Below, piece by piece: positions 1-10,000 of a stretch of DNA of 46,114 bases. Every line of letters begins with the position of its first letter. The first letter of the stretch is position 1. Source of the DNA: Alphaproteobacteria bacterium. GTDB lineage: Bacteria > Pseudomonadota > Alphaproteobacteria > Rhodobacterales > Rhodobacteraceae. A program made the translations under genes and the position numbers. The stretch lies in assembly GCA_013151335.1 (NCBI GenBank), contig JAADIJ010000003.1:1-46114 (forward strand). The letters are read 5' to 3'. A model generated the notes under the pieces. It saw only the letters and a list, made by a program, of their open reading frames with translations. It was not told the DNA's origin and ran no database searches.

Positions 1-9
1 CCAGGCCAT
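1..9 (-). CDS. Start of a leftward gene cut by the window edge
   Basis: Read on the minus strand, an ATG at 9-7 followed by GCC TGG (Met-Ala-Trp) runs off the left edge. A strong Shine-Dalgarno sequence, AAGGAG, lies at 16-21 on the same strand with a 6-base spacer, which is what makes this start believable. Only three codons are visible, so no function can be given. Confidence 0.45.
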
Positions 10-83
10 GGTGATCTCCTTTGAATCTAATCAATCCAATCGAATCACAACCTGCTGAAATTACTCATATAGTTTCGGTTTAG

Positions 84-673
84 ACACTCAAAGACTCGCT
101 CTCGACCGCCACGCTCGAAGGCCTGTTCGCCGCCGCCCCGCCCACCGTAATCCTCAACGCACCAGCTTTGCCATCGGCTCGCCGCACCAGGGCGACAAGA
201 CGGCAAACAACCCGCTGACCATGCCATCCGCCAACCACGCGCCGGTTTTCCAGATGGTCCTATCCAGCTCATCCGAATCAGCATAGGACAAGGGCAAAGG
301 CGGTCTTTCGGCGCGCGACATCGCCATGAATGTGGCCCTGCCAGAGGTCGACGGGCGCATCCTTTCACGCGTGGTCAATCCCAAATGGGTCGGCGGGGTC
401 AAACGCCACGGCTATAAGGGCGCGTTCGAGATGGCAGCCACGGTCAATTACCTGTTCGTGTTTTCGGCCACCACCGGAGCGGTCAAAAACCACCATTGCG
501 ACCTTGTTCTTGCCACCTATCTCGAGGACGACGATACCCGCACCTTCATCGCCAAACACAATCCCGCCGCCCTCAACGAGATCGCGCAACGTCTGAACGA
601 GGCGATCACACGCGGCCTCTGGAGCCCAAAATCCAACTCGGTGCGCGCACCGCTCGACAGTCTCAACGGCTGA
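84..673 (+). pseudogene. cobN: cobN remnant (aerobic cobaltochelatase large subunit, C-terminal fragment)
   Basis: CobN is the roughly 1,200-1,300-residue subunit of the ATP-dependent chelatase that inserts cobalt during aerobic cobalamin synthesis. Only the last ~195 residues are recognisable. Codons 84-160 read EGLFAAAPPTVILN-like, then a one-base loss near 160 shifts the frame. Reading resumes at about 161 (TSFAIGS) and runs to 673. An in-frame TAG stands at 284-286. After it come SARDIAMNVALPEVDGR and KRHGYKGAFEMAATVNYLF, both typical of the CobN C-terminus, ending in the usual GLWSPKSNS. The 5' nine-tenths of the gene is absent: upstream of 84 there is only a stop and the start region of the leftward gene. 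A 115-residue open frame from the ATG at 326 survives, but it could not work alone. This is a decayed gene. Confidence 0.85.
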
Positions 674-757
674 TTCGCCCGCAGTAGCGCCTCACACGAA
701 ACCGTGATGCATTTGGGACGAAAAAACATCGTTAATTGCCGGATTTTCCTCGCGAAT

Positions 758-771
758 TTGACACAGATCAA
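758..771 (+). promoter_or_regulatory. Probable FNR/FnrL box
   Basis: TTGACACAGATCAA fits the FNR consensus TTGAT-N4-ATCAA with one mismatch (C for T at the fifth base). Its centre (764.5) is 41.5 bases upstream of the start predicted from the TATACA at 794-799. That is the class II activation distance used by FNR-type oxygen sensors. The site reads toward the small transcript described next, since the gene to its left ends before it. Confidence 0.6.
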
Positions 772-793
772 ATCATAAGCGCTACGCCCACCC

Positions 794-799
794 TATACA
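794..799 (+). promoter_or_regulatory. Putative -10 element of the FNR-dependent transcript
   Basis: TATACA is placed to start transcription near 806. There is no good -35 hexamer at the matching distance. The FNR box occupies that position, as expected for an activator-dependent promoter. Confidence 0.45.
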
Positions 800-805
800 C
801 GTCTC

Positions 806-874
806 TAGTAACACCTTCCCTGAAGGGGATTTATCCCCTTACCTATAATGGAGCTTTCGGGCTCCATTTTTTTT
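806..874 (+). ncRNA. Candidate FNR-controlled small RNA of about 65-70 nt
   Basis: The 313 bases between the cobN remnant and the rhodanese gene hold a complete small transcription unit and no credible coding frame. After the predicted start (about 806) comes an unpaired C-rich stretch (ACACCTTCCC, 811-820). A perfect 7-bp hairpin follows, AAGGGGA/TCCCCTT with a TTTA loop (823-840), then a short linker (841-846). It ends in an intrinsic terminator: AATGGAGC (847-854) pairs with GCTCCATT (861-868) and runs into eight T residues. This layout (FNR promoter, exposed C-rich seed, strong terminator) is that of a trans-acting regulatory RNA, functionally like FnrS of enterobacteria, with which I see no sequence similarity. 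A short leader terminated before the rhodanese gene is the alternative. Confidence 0.55.
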
Positions 875-986
875 GCCCCCGCCCCAATTGCATCAACGCG
901 CACATTCCCGTGACGGGTAACTTTTTGCATTGCCACGCGGCCAGCTTGCTCAATATCTCTGGAACAACGGGAAAAAGAGGCAAGCC

Positions 987-1331
987 ATGATCGAAATCAC
1001 CACCACAGAACTGGCTGAATGGATCAAAACAGGGCGCGCGTTCGACCTCATCGAAACACTTGGGCCGACCGCCTTTGAAAAGAGCCACCTGCCCGGCGCG
1101 CGCAACATCATCTCCGACGATATTCTGGTACGCGCCCCGGCCGAGCTACCTGACAAATCCCGCATGATCGTCGTCTACTGCGCCAGCACGAAATGCAAGC
1201 GCGCCAGTCTGTCCGCCGCGCGTCTGGAAAGTCTCGGCTACCGCAACCTGCGCGAATTTACCGGCGGCAAACGCGCCTGGCGCGAGGCTGGATACCTCCT
1301 TGTTGGATCGGAACACGATAATGGGGCTTAG
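987..1331 (+). CDS. Rhodanese-like domain protein
   Basis: This is a 114-residue single-domain rhodanese (sulfurtransferase fold), probably cytoplasmic. Cys65 in the loop [10 protein letters not shown] is the expected persulfide-forming residue. The flanking blocks fit the fold: a DLIET-type strand near residue 20, HLPGARNI at 34-41 and EFTGGKRAW at 90-98. The ATG at 987 is preferred over an earlier in-frame codon because AGAGG lies just upstream. The physiological sulfur acceptor cannot be read from the sequence. Its stop overlaps the following UPF0060 gene by 11 bases, so the two are probably co-translated. Confidence 0.85.
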   Translation: MIEITTTELAEWIKTGRAFDLIETLGPTAFEKSHLPGARNIISDDILVRAPAELPDKSRMIVVYCASTKCKRASLSAARLESLGYRNLREFTGGKRAWREAGYLLVGSEHDNGA

Positions 1332-1668
1332 CCATCTCGCACCGTCGCTCTTGTTCTATCTGTTCGCGGCGTTGTTTGAGCTGCTGGGGAGCTATGCCAT
1401 CTGGGCCGTGCTGCGGCTTAGAAAATCGCCGTGGTGGTTACTTGGCGGCGCGCTGTCCTTGCTGATTTTCGCCACCCTTCTGACCCGCATCGACACCAAT
1501 GCGTCGGGACGGGCCTACGCGGCCTATGGCGGGATTTATATCCTGTCCTCGCTGGTGTGGCTTTGGACCGTCGATGGCACCACCCCCGACATATACGATA
1601 TTGTCGGCGCATTCCTGAGCATCGCCGGCGCGGCGGTCATCCTGCTGGGGCATCACAGCGTCAAATGA
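1321..1668 (+). CDS. UPF0060 (YnfA-type) small membrane protein
   Basis: This 115-residue inner-membrane protein has four hydrophobic segments (about residues 5-28, 36-54, 63-84 and 93-112). It shows family blocks typical of UPF0060/Ynf[33 protein letters not shown] and a final [13 protein letters not shown]-type helix. The family resembles small multidrug-resistance transporters, but its physiological role is not established. The ATG at 1321 gives the usual family length. A TTG 21 bases earlier would add an unlikely extension. The start lies inside the end of the rhodanese gene. Confidence 0.85.
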   Translation: MGLSHLAPSLLFYLFAALFELLGSYAIWAVLRLRKSPWWLLGGALSLLIFATLLTRIDTNASGRAYAAYGGIYILSSLVWLWTVDGTTPDIYDIVGAFLSIAGAAVILLGHHSVK

Positions 1669-1881
1669 AGCCGCTTTCGCCCAATTGAAACCTCGCCTAT
1701 ATTCGCGACAAACCGCCAACCGATCCCGCCCGTCACATCTTTCCCCCTTTCCATTCCCACGAATTTCCCCTATACGCGCGCATCCGCCAAATAATAAAAT
1801 AATAGGCGGACACCTCCAAGGGCCCTGCTGGACGACATCCCGGCCTGCGCCATTCACATCAACTCTATAAAGGAGACCCCG

Positions 1882-2151
1882 ATGTCGATCACACCAGAGC
1901 TCAAGGCTCAACTGATCAAAGAATACGCCACCAAAGAAGGCGACACCGGTTCGCCCGAAGTACAGGTCGCTATTCTGACCTCGCGCATCTCCACGCTGAC
2001 CGAGCATTTCAAGACCCACAAAAAGGACAATCACTCCCGTCGTGGTCTTTTGATGATGGTCGCACAGCGCCGCAAGTTGCTCGATTATACCAAAGGCAAG
2101 GACGTTGAGCGCTATCAAAACCTGATCAAGCGTCTCGGCATTCGCCGCTAA
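1882..2151 (+). CDS. rpsO: 30S ribosomal protein S15
   Basis: S15 binds the central domain of 16S rRNA early in assembly of the small subunit. The 89-residue product has the family's full length and hallmark blocks: [26 protein letters not shown] and [18 protein letters not shown] lies 7 bases before the ATG. The gene precedes pnp, the usual bacterial order, and a terminator separates them. In other bacteria S15 represses its own translation. The 213 bases upstream (1669-1881) presumably hold promoter and leader, but I could not identify convincing elements there. Confidence 0.98.
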   Translation: MSITPELKAQLIKEYATKEGDTGSPEVQVAILTSRISTLTEHFKTHKKDNHSRRGLLMMVAQRRKLLDYTKGKDVERYQNLIKRLGIRR

Positions 2152-2161
2152 GACATTAAAG

Positions 2162-2184
2162 CGCGCCTCAATCGGGCGCGTTTT
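2162..2184 (+). terminator. Intrinsic terminator after rpsO
   Basis: CGCGCC (2162-2167) and GGCGCG (2175-2180) pair around a seven-base loop, followed by four T residues. Confidence 0.8.
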
Positions 2185-2385
2185 CAACATTTGCGGGGCT
2201 TTGTTTCATCTGTCCCCGACCGGCCCGAAAAATGGCCGGTTAAATCAGATGATGACGTCCGAAAAGCCGGCCCTCAGTGACCCCATTGGAACGGCGGGAT
2301 GATAATGAAACGGGGTTCTTGGGCAACTGGCCCAGGTTATCGCGGTGCGCGCCAAGGGGCGGCATTGTTTGTTAGGAAAATATAA
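2185..2385 (+). promoter_or_regulatory. Structured 5' leader of pnp
   Basis: About 200 non-coding bases separate the rpsO terminator from pnp. ACCGGCC (2219-2225) pairs perfectly with GGCCGGT (2234-2240). The same GGCCGG arm can instead pair with CCGGCC at 2267-2272, so two mutually exclusive hairpins are possible. A further stem, TGGGC/GCCCA with loop AACTG, lies around 2320-2334. In enteric bacteria the pnp leader is cut by RNase III and mediates autoregulation by PNPase. A similar role here is inference. AGGAAAA just before 2386 acts as the ribosome binding site. Confidence 0.55.
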
Positions 2386-4506
2386 ATGTTTAACGAAATC
2401 AAAAAATCAATCGAGTGGGGCGGCGAAACGCTGACACTTGAAACAGGCAAAATCGCGCGCCAAGCCGATGCCTGTGTGATCGCCACGCTGGGCGAAACTT
2501 CGGTGCTTTGCGCCGTGGTGTTTGAAAAGAAGCCCAAACCCGGTTTGGATTTCTTCCCGCTGACGGTTCACTATCAAGAGAAATACTATGCAGCCGGTAA
2601 AATCCCCGGCGGTTTCTTCAAACGCGAGGCTCGCCCGACCGAAAAAGAGACCCTGACCGCCCGTCTGATCGACCGTCCGATCCGCCCGCTGTTTGTGCCG
2701 GGCTTCAAGCATGAAACCCAAGCGATCTGTACCGTTCTGTCCCACGATCTGGAAAACGACCCTGACGTGGTTGCTATGATCGCCGCTTCGGCCGCTCTGA
2801 CCATGTCCGGTGCGCCATTTCGTGGCCCGATCGGCTGCGCGCGCGTTGGTTTCGTCAACGGCGAATATGTGCTGAACCCGTCGGTTGACGATATGCACAA
2901 GCTGCGCGAAAACCCCGAGCAGCGCCTTGATCTGGTCATCGCAGGCACCAAAGACGCCGTGATGATGGTCGAAAGCGAAGCCTATGAGTTGTCTGAAGAC
3001 GAGATGCTCGGCGCGGTTAATTTTGGCCACCAAGCCATTCAGCCGGTGATCGATTTGATCATTGATCTGGCCGAAGCTGGCGCGAAAGAGCCGTTCAACT
3101 TTCAGGCCCCGGATTACTCCGAGCTTTATAGCCGCGTTGAAAAAGTCGGCGAAACAGTGATCCGCGCTGCCTTCGCCATCACCGACAAACAAGAGCGCAC
3201 GGCGGCCATTTCCGCAGCCGTTGACACCATCCGTGCGGCCCTCACTGACGAGGATCTTGAGGATAGCAATCTTGGCACTTGCATCAAAAAGCTCGAAAGC
3301 TCGGTTGTGCGTGGCGACATTCTGAAAACTGGCAAGCGGATCGACGGGCGTGACCTCTCGACCGTGCGTCCTATCGTGTCGCAAGTGCAGCTTTTGCCCC
3401 GCACCCACGGCTCTGCCCTGTTCACGCGCGGCGAAACTCAGGCGATGGTTGTGACCACGCTTGGCACTGGCGACGACGAGCAGATGATCGACGCGCTTAA
3501 CGGCACGTATCGCTCAAACTTCATGCTGCATTACAACTTCCCGTCCTATTCGGTTGGCGAAGCTGGCCGCATGATGGGCCCGGGACGTCGTGAAATCGGC
3601 CACGGCAAGCTCGCCTGGCGCGCGCTACAAGCGGTTCTGCCATCAGCCACCGATTTCCCCTACACCCTGCGGATTGTGTCGGAAATCACCGAAAGCAACG
3701 GCTCCAGCTCGATGGCGTCGGTTTGCGGCGGGTCGCTGTCGATGATGGACGCGGGCGTTCCTTTGAAAGCTCCGGTCGCCGGTGTTGCCATGGGCCTGAT
3801 CTTGGAAGGCGACGAGTTCGCGGTTCTGACCGATATTCTCGGCGACGAGGATCACCTCGGCGACATGGATTTCAAGGTTGCGGGTACTGCCAACGGCATC
3901 ACCAGCCTGCAAATGGACATCAAAGTCGCCGGAATTACCCCGGAAATCATGGGCAAAGCCCTGTCCCAAGCCAAAGATGGTCGCCTGCATATCCTTGGCG
4001 AAATGGCCAAAGCATTGACAGAAGCCGGTGCTTTCTCCGAACATGCTCCACGCATCGAAACCATGCAGATCAACCCCGATAAAATCCGCGAAGTGATCGG
4101 CTCGGGCGGCAAGGTCATCCGCGAAATCGTCGAGGTTTCCGGGGCCAAAGTTGACATCAACGACGAAGGCATCATCAAGATCGCTTCGGCCAATGGCGAC
4201 GCCATCAAGAAGGCCTACGAGATGATCAACGCCATCGTTGCAGAGCCAGAAGCAGGCAAGATCTACACCGGCAAAGTGGTCAAGCTGATGGATTTCGGCG
4301 CATTCGTGAACTTCTTTGGCAAGCGCGACGGTCTGGTCCATGTAAGCCAGCTCGCCAACGAGCGGGTCAACCACCCCAAAGACATCCTGACCGAAGGCCA
4401 AGAGGTCAAGGTCAAGCTGATGGGTTTTGACGATCGCGGCAAAGTCCGCCTGTCGATGAAAGTCGTCGATCAGGAAACCGGCGAAGAGATCAAGCAAGAC
4501 GCCTAA
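2386..4506 (+). CDS. pnp: Polyribonucleotide nucleotidyltransferase (PNPase)
   Basis: PNPase degrades RNA 3' to 5' by phosphorolysis, releasing nucleoside diphosphates, and takes part in mRNA decay and small-RNA turnover. The 706-residue product is full length. It has two RNase PH domains (about 1-220 and 310-545), with [21 protein letters not shown] in the first and the catalytic-domain blocks TRGETQAM and [20 protein letters not shown] in the second. A KH domain follows (about 555-615, [12 protein letters not shown]) and then an S1 domain (about 620-690, [15 protein letters not shown]). It lies downstream of rpsO, and a clear terminator follows. Confidence 0.98.
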   Translation: MFNEIKKSIEWGGETLTLETGKIARQADACVIATLGETSVLCAVVFEKKPKPGLDFFPLTVHYQEKYYAAGKIPGGFFKREARPTEKETLTARLIDRPIRPLFVPGFKHETQAICTVLSHDLENDPDVVAMIAASAALTMSGAPFRGPIGCARVGFVNGEYVLNPSVDDMHKLRENPEQRLDLVIAGTKDAVMMVESEAYELSEDEMLGAVNFGHQAIQPVIDLIIDLAEAGAKEPFNFQAPDYSELYSRVEKVGETVIRAAFAITDKQERTAAISAAVDTIRAALTDEDLEDSNLGTCIKKLESSVVRGDILKTGKRIDGRDLSTVRPIVSQVQLLPRTHGSALFTRGETQAMVVTTLGTGDDEQMIDALNGTYRSNFMLHYNFPSYSVGEAGRMMGPGRREIGHGKLAWRALQAVLPSATDFPYTLRIVSEITESNGSSSMASVCGGSLSMMDAGVPLKAPVAGVAMGLILEGDEFAVLTDILGDEDHLGDMDFKVAGTANGITSLQMDIKVAGITPEIMGKALSQAKDGRLHILGEMAKALTEAGAFSEHAPRIETMQINPDKIREVIGSGGKVIREIVEVSGAKVDINDEGIIKIASANGDAIKKAYEMINAIVAEPEAGKIYTGKVVKLMDFGAFVNFFGKRDGLVHVSQLANERVNHPKDILTEGQEVKVKLMGFDDRGKVRLSMKVVDQETGEEIKQDA

Positions 4507-4528
4507 TCTCGACCGCATAGAAAAACGA

Positions 4529-4554
4529 AAAGGCTCCCGAACGGGGGCCTTTTT
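4529..4554 (+). terminator. Intrinsic terminator after pnp
   Basis: AAGGCTCCC pairs with GGGGGCCTT around a GAAC-type loop, with one mismatch, and runs into a T tract (4549-4554). The 190 bases between here and the next gene are AT-rich and show no other clear feature. Confidence 0.85.
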
Positions 4555-4741
4555 GCTGCGCGTCAATCCACTAACTGGAACCTTGCGCGCCCCAGAAGCC
4601 ACACTCGGCATAATGAAACATTGATTACGAACTTGTTATTAGGTTGCCCGTCAACACCTCGTTAAAATCCGGCAATATCATATGTTCGTTGCCATTATTG
4701 CGTGATGCGTGGGCAATTGTAGTTACCAAAAGGATTAAAAT

Positions 4742-5401
4742 ATGTTGAATCGTCGCCATTTTCTGGCAGCCAGCCTTGCCGCAGGATCGCTGGGGATGAC
4801 ACCCGCCAGCGCTCATAAAAAGGGCGAGGCCTATGTGCTGCCCGAAGAATACATGCCCCGCGAAGTGCGCCTGAAAACCAAGCTGGCTCCGGGCGAGATC
4901 CATGTAGACCCCAACCAATTCGCGCTGTTTTTCACGCTGGAGAAAAATCGCGCCATGAAATGGACCGTCGGCATTGGCCGCGGCAACCTTTATCACCCCG
5001 GCGAATTCCATGTGGGTGCCAAGCGCAAATGGCCCACTTGGGCGCCGACGCAAGACATGCTGGATCGCAACCCGGACGGTTATAAAGATTTCACCGAGGG
5101 CGGCCAGTATTTTGAAACCGCCCAGCCCGGTGGCATCGACAACCCGCTCGGCGCGCGTGCACTTTACCTTTATTCCTCGTCCGGCAAGGACACATATCTG
5201 CGCATCCACGGCACCAATAATCCGCGCACCATCGGGGTCGAGGTGTCAAACGGCTGTGCTCGGCTAATCAATCCGCAGGTCGAGGTGCTTTATGATATGG
5301 TGCCGCTCAACACCCGCGTTGTGCTTTACCCAAAAGCAGGCGAAGGCCCGGCACATAACACCATTCCCAACACCGCTTTGGACACGCAACACAGCAGTTA
5401 A
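4742..5401 (+). CDS. L,D-transpeptidase (YkuD domain), Tat-exported
   Basis: This 219-residue periplasmic enzyme probably forms 3-3 peptidoglycan cross-links or attaches proteins to peptidoglycan. The N-terminus NRRHFLAASLAAG has a twin-arginine motif followed by a hydrophobic stretch and an A-x-A site (PASA, 21-24), indicating Tat export. The YkuD domain spans about residues 50-197. His156 (IHGTN) and Cys172 (SNGCARL) are the catalytic pair; the family usually has SHGC, here SNGC. The block PLGARALYLY at 135-144 is also typical. AAAAGGATTAAAAT precedes the ATG. It stands alone between pnp and an aldehyde dehydrogenase gene. Confidence 0.92.
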   Translation: MLNRRHFLAASLAAGSLGMTPASAHKKGEAYVLPEEYMPREVRLKTKLAPGEIHVDPNQFALFFTLEKNRAMKWTVGIGRGNLYHPGEFHVGAKRKWPTWAPTQDMLDRNPDGYKDFTEGGQYFETAQPGGIDNPLGARALYLYSSSGKDTYLRIHGTNNPRTIGVEVSNGCARLINPQVEVLYDMVPLNTRVVLYPKAGEGPAHNTIPNTALDTQHSS

Positions 5402-5426
5402 TCCTAGCCAGCGCGACAAAATCAGA

Positions 5427-5452
5427 CCAAGCCCCAAGCGTTTCGGGCTTGG
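5427..5452 (+). terminator. Hairpin after the L,D-transpeptidase gene
   Basis: CCAAGCCC (5427-5434) pairs perfectly with GGGCTTGG (5445-5452). No T tract follows, so termination is possible but not assured. Confidence 0.45.
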
Positions 5453-5541
5453 GTTACACCACCCGTTTTCAGCCTTGCATCCGCTCAAATAATTGACCAA
5501 TCTGCCGCTAATTTCCGCACATGGTCACAGGAGCAAGACAC

Positions 5542-6981
5542 ATGCTGGACAAGCGCCAATTCTACATCAACGGCCAATGGGTCGCCCCGATAACTGCCAA
5601 TGATTTCGAGGTCATCAACCCCTCGACCGAGGAGCCCTGCGCCACGATTTCGCTTGGCTCAGAGGCCGACACCAACGCCGCCGTCACCGCCGCTCGCGCC
5701 GCTTTTGAGGGCTGGAGCAGCACACCAAAAGCCGAGCGTCTGGCTCTGATCGAGAACCTGCTCAACATATATAACCGTCGCAGCGACGATATGGCCGAGG
5801 CGATCAGCCTTGAAATGGGCGCGCCGATTGATATGTCAAAACAGCAACAAGTCACCTCGGGATCATGGCATATCGGCAATTTTATCCGTGCTTTCAAAGG
5901 GTTCGAGTTTGATCGGCCCCTCGGCGACCACGCCCCCAATGACCGTATCCTGCTGGAGCCAATCGGCGTGGTCGGTATGATCACCCCGTGGAACTGGCCC
6001 ATGAACCAGATCGCGCTCAAGACCATTCCGGCGCTGGCGACCGGCTGCACCATGATCCTCAAACCCTCGGAAATCGCCCCACTCTCGGCAATGCTGTTCG
6101 CCGAAATCATCGACGAGGCAGGCGTCCCCGCCGGTGTGTTCAACCTCGTAAATGGCGATGGTCTGGGCGTCGGCACCACCCTGTCAGGCCATAAAGACGT
6201 GGACATGATTTCGTTCACGGGCTCAACCCGCGCTGGCACCGCAATCCAGAAAAACGCCGCCGCCACCATCAAGCGCGTCGCGCTGGAGCTGGGCGGCAAA
6301 GGGGCCAACATCGTGTTTGCCGATGCCAGCGAAAAAGCCGTCAAACAGGGCGTTCTGCGCTGCATGAACAACACCGGCCAGTCGTGCAACGCGCCGACCC
6401 GCATGCTGGTTCAACGCTCGATCTACGACCAAGCCGTGAAAACCGCCGCCGAGGTTGCCGATGCCATCGCGGTTGGAAACTCCGACCAGCAAGGCCGCCA
6501 TATCGGGCCGGTGGTATCCGAGGCCCAATACAACAAAATCCAGGACCTGATCGAGATCGGCATCAACGAAGGTGCGCGCCTCGTCGCCGGTGGTCTTGGC
6601 CGTCCCGATGGCCTCAATCGCGGCTATTTCGTGCGCCCGACCGTGTTTGCCGATGTTACCAACCAGATGACCATCGCGCGTCAGGAAATCTTTGGCCCGA
6701 TCCTGTCAATCCTGCCCTTTGACACCGAGGAAGAGGCCATCGCCATCGCCAATGACACCGATTATGGCCTGACCAATTATGTCCAAACCGAGGACAGCAA
6801 AAAGGCCAACCGGGTCGCGCGACGCTTGCGTTCGGGCATGGTGGAGATGAACGGTCAGGGCCGTGGCGCGGGCTCACCCTTTGGCGGCTACAAGCAATCC
6901 GGCAACGGGCGCGAAGGCGGCGTTTGGGGGCTTGACGATTTCCTTGAGGTCAAATCCGTCAGCGGCTGGACACCCGAATAG
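5542..6981 (+). CDS. Aldehyde dehydrogenase family protein
   Basis: This 479-residue NAD(P)-dependent dehydrogenase oxidises an aldehyde to its acid. All catalytic landmarks are present: TPWNWP with Asn151, KPSE with Lys174, FTGST at 225-229, ELGGK with general base Glu249, and QSCN with nucleophile Cys282. A C-terminal PFGGYKQSGNGREGG block is also there. The ATG at 5542 is chosen over one at 5521 because GGAG lies 8 bases before it and the upstream ATG would give an atypical extension. The substrate cannot be told from sequence. It converges on putA, and a perfect half-site of the RutR operator (TTGACCA, 5493-5499) lies just upstream, which may be chance. Confidence 0.93.
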   Translation: MLDKRQFYINGQWVAPITANDFEVINPSTEEPCATISLGSEADTNAAVTAARAAFEGWSSTPKAERLALIENLLNIYNRRSDDMAEAISLEMGAPIDMSKQQQVTSGSWHIGNFIRAFKGFEFDRPLGDHAPNDRILLEPIGVVGMITPWNWPMNQIALKTIPALATGCTMILKPSEIAPLSAMLFAEIIDEAGVPAGVFNLVNGDGLGVGTTLSGHKDVDMISFTGSTRAGTAIQKNAAATIKRVALELGGKGANIVFADASEKAVKQGVLRCMNNTGQSCNAPTRMLVQRSIYDQAVKTAAEVADAIAVGNSDQQGRHIGPVVSEAQYNKIQDLIEIGINEGARLVAGGLGRPDGLNRGYFVRPTVFADVTNQMTIARQEIFGPILSILPFDTEEEAIAIANDTDYGLTNYVQTEDSKKANRVARRLRSGMVEMNGQGRGAGSPFGGYKQSGNGREGGVWGLDDFLEVKSVSGWTPE

Positions 6982-7025
6982 GGGGCACTAAATCGCTATA
7001 AAACCTGCGAGGCTGGGCGAGCAAT

Positions 7026-10000
7026 TCACCCGGCCTCCGCCAACAGCCGCGCATTGCCGCCTGCCGCCGTGGTGTCGATGCAAACATGCCGCTCAAGACG
7101 ACATTTGGCCGCCAATTCATGCCCGCTGGCCAACCCAATTATCCGCCCGTCACGCCCCGCCAACGCAACACACGCCGCATACAAATCCTCAGGCGCGGCC
7201 CATAAGGCCACCAGATCAAACCCAAAAAGCGCGCCGAGGTGCCCATAATCAAGCCGGTCACCCAGAACTGACCCTTCAGCCACAACCACCGTTTCACACC
7301 CGTTTGCGCGCGCGATTTCCTGCTGCTCAAGCGCCGCCTCGCGGGTCGGACCAAGGCATAAAACCGTGCCGCGCCCAAACACCGAAAGCTGGTTAGACTC
7401 CCCAGTTGGACCCGGCAAACTGTTAACAAACAGACGCTTCGCTTGAGGCTTCGCCGCTTGATCCAGCGCTACCTGCACGTCGTCAAACGCCGCAAACCTC
7501 CCGCGAGCGGAGCCACAATCTATCGGCTCCTCTCGCGTAAATCGCGCCACATAGCTCGGCCCGCCAGCCTTGGGACCAGTCCCCGACATCCCCTCACCGC
7601 CAAACGGTTGCGAGCCGACAACCGCGCCAATCTGATTGCGATTAATATAGATATTGCCCACATTCAGGCGCGACGTCACCTGCTCGACCCGGTCGTCAAT
7701 CCGTGAATGCATCCCGAAGGTCAAACCAAATCCAGTAGCGTTGATGGCGTTAACCACATCATCGAGCTCATGAGCGGCAAAACTCGCCACATGTAAAACC
7801 GGCCCGAACACCTCGCGCTCAAGATCGGCAATGCCGCTCACGCGCAAGACCGTAGGGGCAACAAAGCTTCCCCCATCCGGCACCACCACCCGTTTCATCA
7901 CCCGCCCTTGGGCTCGGGCCACCTCAATATGCGCCTCGATCCCGTCCTTGGCCGCAGCATCAATCACCGGCCCAAGATCGGTCGCGAATTGCCACGGATC
8001 GCCAACCACCAACTCGTCCATCGCTCCAAACAACATGTTAAGAAACGGCTCGGCGATATCCTCCTGCAAATAGAGCATCCTTGTGGCCGAACAGCGCTGC
8101 CCCGCCGACTGAAACGCGCCTGCGATAATGTCGCGGATCGCCTGCTCGGGCAGCGCCGTGCTGTCCACGATCATCGCGTTCAACCCGCCGGTTTCCGCGA
8201 TCAGCGGCGCATCCGGCGCCATCCCCTTCGCCATCGCGCGGTTGATCGCCTGCGCCGTCGCAGTTGAGCCCGTGAAGCACACACCAGCGATGCGCCGATC
8301 ACCGCTTAAGCGCGCGCCAATCACCGCTCCCCGACCGGGCAAAAACTGCAGCACATCGCTCGGCACCCCCGCCTGATAAAAAAGATTAACCGCCCGCCAA
8401 GCGACAATCGAGGTCGCCTCCGCAGGCTTGGCCACCACCCCATTCCCCGCCGCCAACGCCGCCGCGATCTGGCCGGTAAAAATCGCCAAAGGGAAGTTCC
8501 AAGGTGAGATGCAGGCGATAATCCCGCGCAGCCTAGCCTGCCCCAAACCCTGTCCCTCATCCGCATAATACCGCAAGAAATCAACCGCTTCGCGCAACTC
8601 AGAGATCGCATCGGCGGGGGTTTTTCCTGCTTCTCGCGCCAATAAAGCGAACAACTCTCCAAAGTTTTCCTCATATAAATCAGCAACTTGCCGCAAGACA
8701 TTCGCACGATCTTCTGGCAAAGCCTCGCCCCAATCACGCCCGCAGGCCAGCGCTTCCTCGGCGTCTTGCTCGCAAGCCATGCGCAGTTCACCCACCTGAT
8801 CCGAGCCGTCAGCGGGGTTGAAGACAGCCACGCTTTCACCCCCCGCAAGAGCCCCCGCAATCATCGCCTCCGCCCGCCATTCGGCTTTCTGAAACCCTGC
8901 GCGGGCGTCGGTAATTTCCTCCACATCCCCGCGCTCATGCAAGTCCCACCCCCGCGAATTTCGTCGCTCAGCGTAAAGATCGCCGGGTCGCAAAACCGCC
9001 CCCGAGGCGGATAGTTCACCATCACCAATCACCGAAAAAGGATCAGCGGCCACCTGTTCCGGCGCCACATCCTCGTCAACAATCTGATTGACAAAAGAGC
9101 TATTGGCCCCGTTTTCCAACAGCCGCCGCACCAGATACGCCAACAAGTCGCGATGGGTGCCAACCGGCGCGTAAATCCGACAGCGCGTCCCCTCGCGCGC
9201 CAAAACCAGACGGTGCAATGTCTCGCCCATGCCTTGCAGTCGCTGAAACTCAAACCCCTGCAAATCCGGGGCCATCTCAACAATCGCGGCCACCGTATGC
9301 GCATTATGGGTCGCAAATTGCGCATAGATCCGGTCCCCCATGCCCAAGAGCGCCCGCGCGCATAAAATATAAGACGCATCCGTCGCAGCCTTGCGCGTGA
9401 AAACCGGAAAACCCGCCAGCCCCTCGACCTGCGCGCGCTTAATCTCGCTGTCCCAATATGCGCCCTTGACCAACCGCACCATAATCCGCCGATCAAGGCT
9501 TTTGGTGAGGGTATAAAGCCAATCCAAAATCGGCCCCGCGCGCTTGCTATAGGCCTGAACCACCACCCCAAAACCGTCCCATCCGGCAAGGTCGGGATCA
9601 CGCAAAACCGCCTCAATCACGTCAAGCGACAGGTCCAGCCGGTCGGCCTCTTCAGCGTCGATATTGAAACCCATTCCGGCCTTGGCCGCTTGGCGCGCAA
9701 GGGTGCGAGTACTGGCAACAAGCTCGCGCAAAACCCGCTCCCGCTGCCCGAATTCATAGCGCGGATGTAAGGCCGACAGCTTAACCGAAATGCCGGGGTT
9801 TTCGCGAATATCTTGCGAGGTCGAAACCGCCCCAAGGTCGCGGATTGCCGCTGAATAAGCGTCAAAATAGGTGCGCGCATCGCCAGCAGTTAACGCCGCC
9901 TCGCCCAGCATATCGTAGGAAAACCGATAGCCAAGCTTGGCGAGTTTTGCCCCCCGCTTCACCGCCTCGTCAATGGTGCGACCAAGCACGAACTGATGGC

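Noticed and set aside
1300-1320. TTG as an earlier start for the UPF0060 gene
   Set aside because: It adds seven residues lacking family similarity, and the ATG at 1321 gives the normal length.
7009-7037. Hairpin between the aldehyde dehydrogenase and putA as a terminator
   Set aside because: The stem GAGGCTGGG/CCCGGCCTC is good, but it overlaps putA coding sequence and lacks a T tract.
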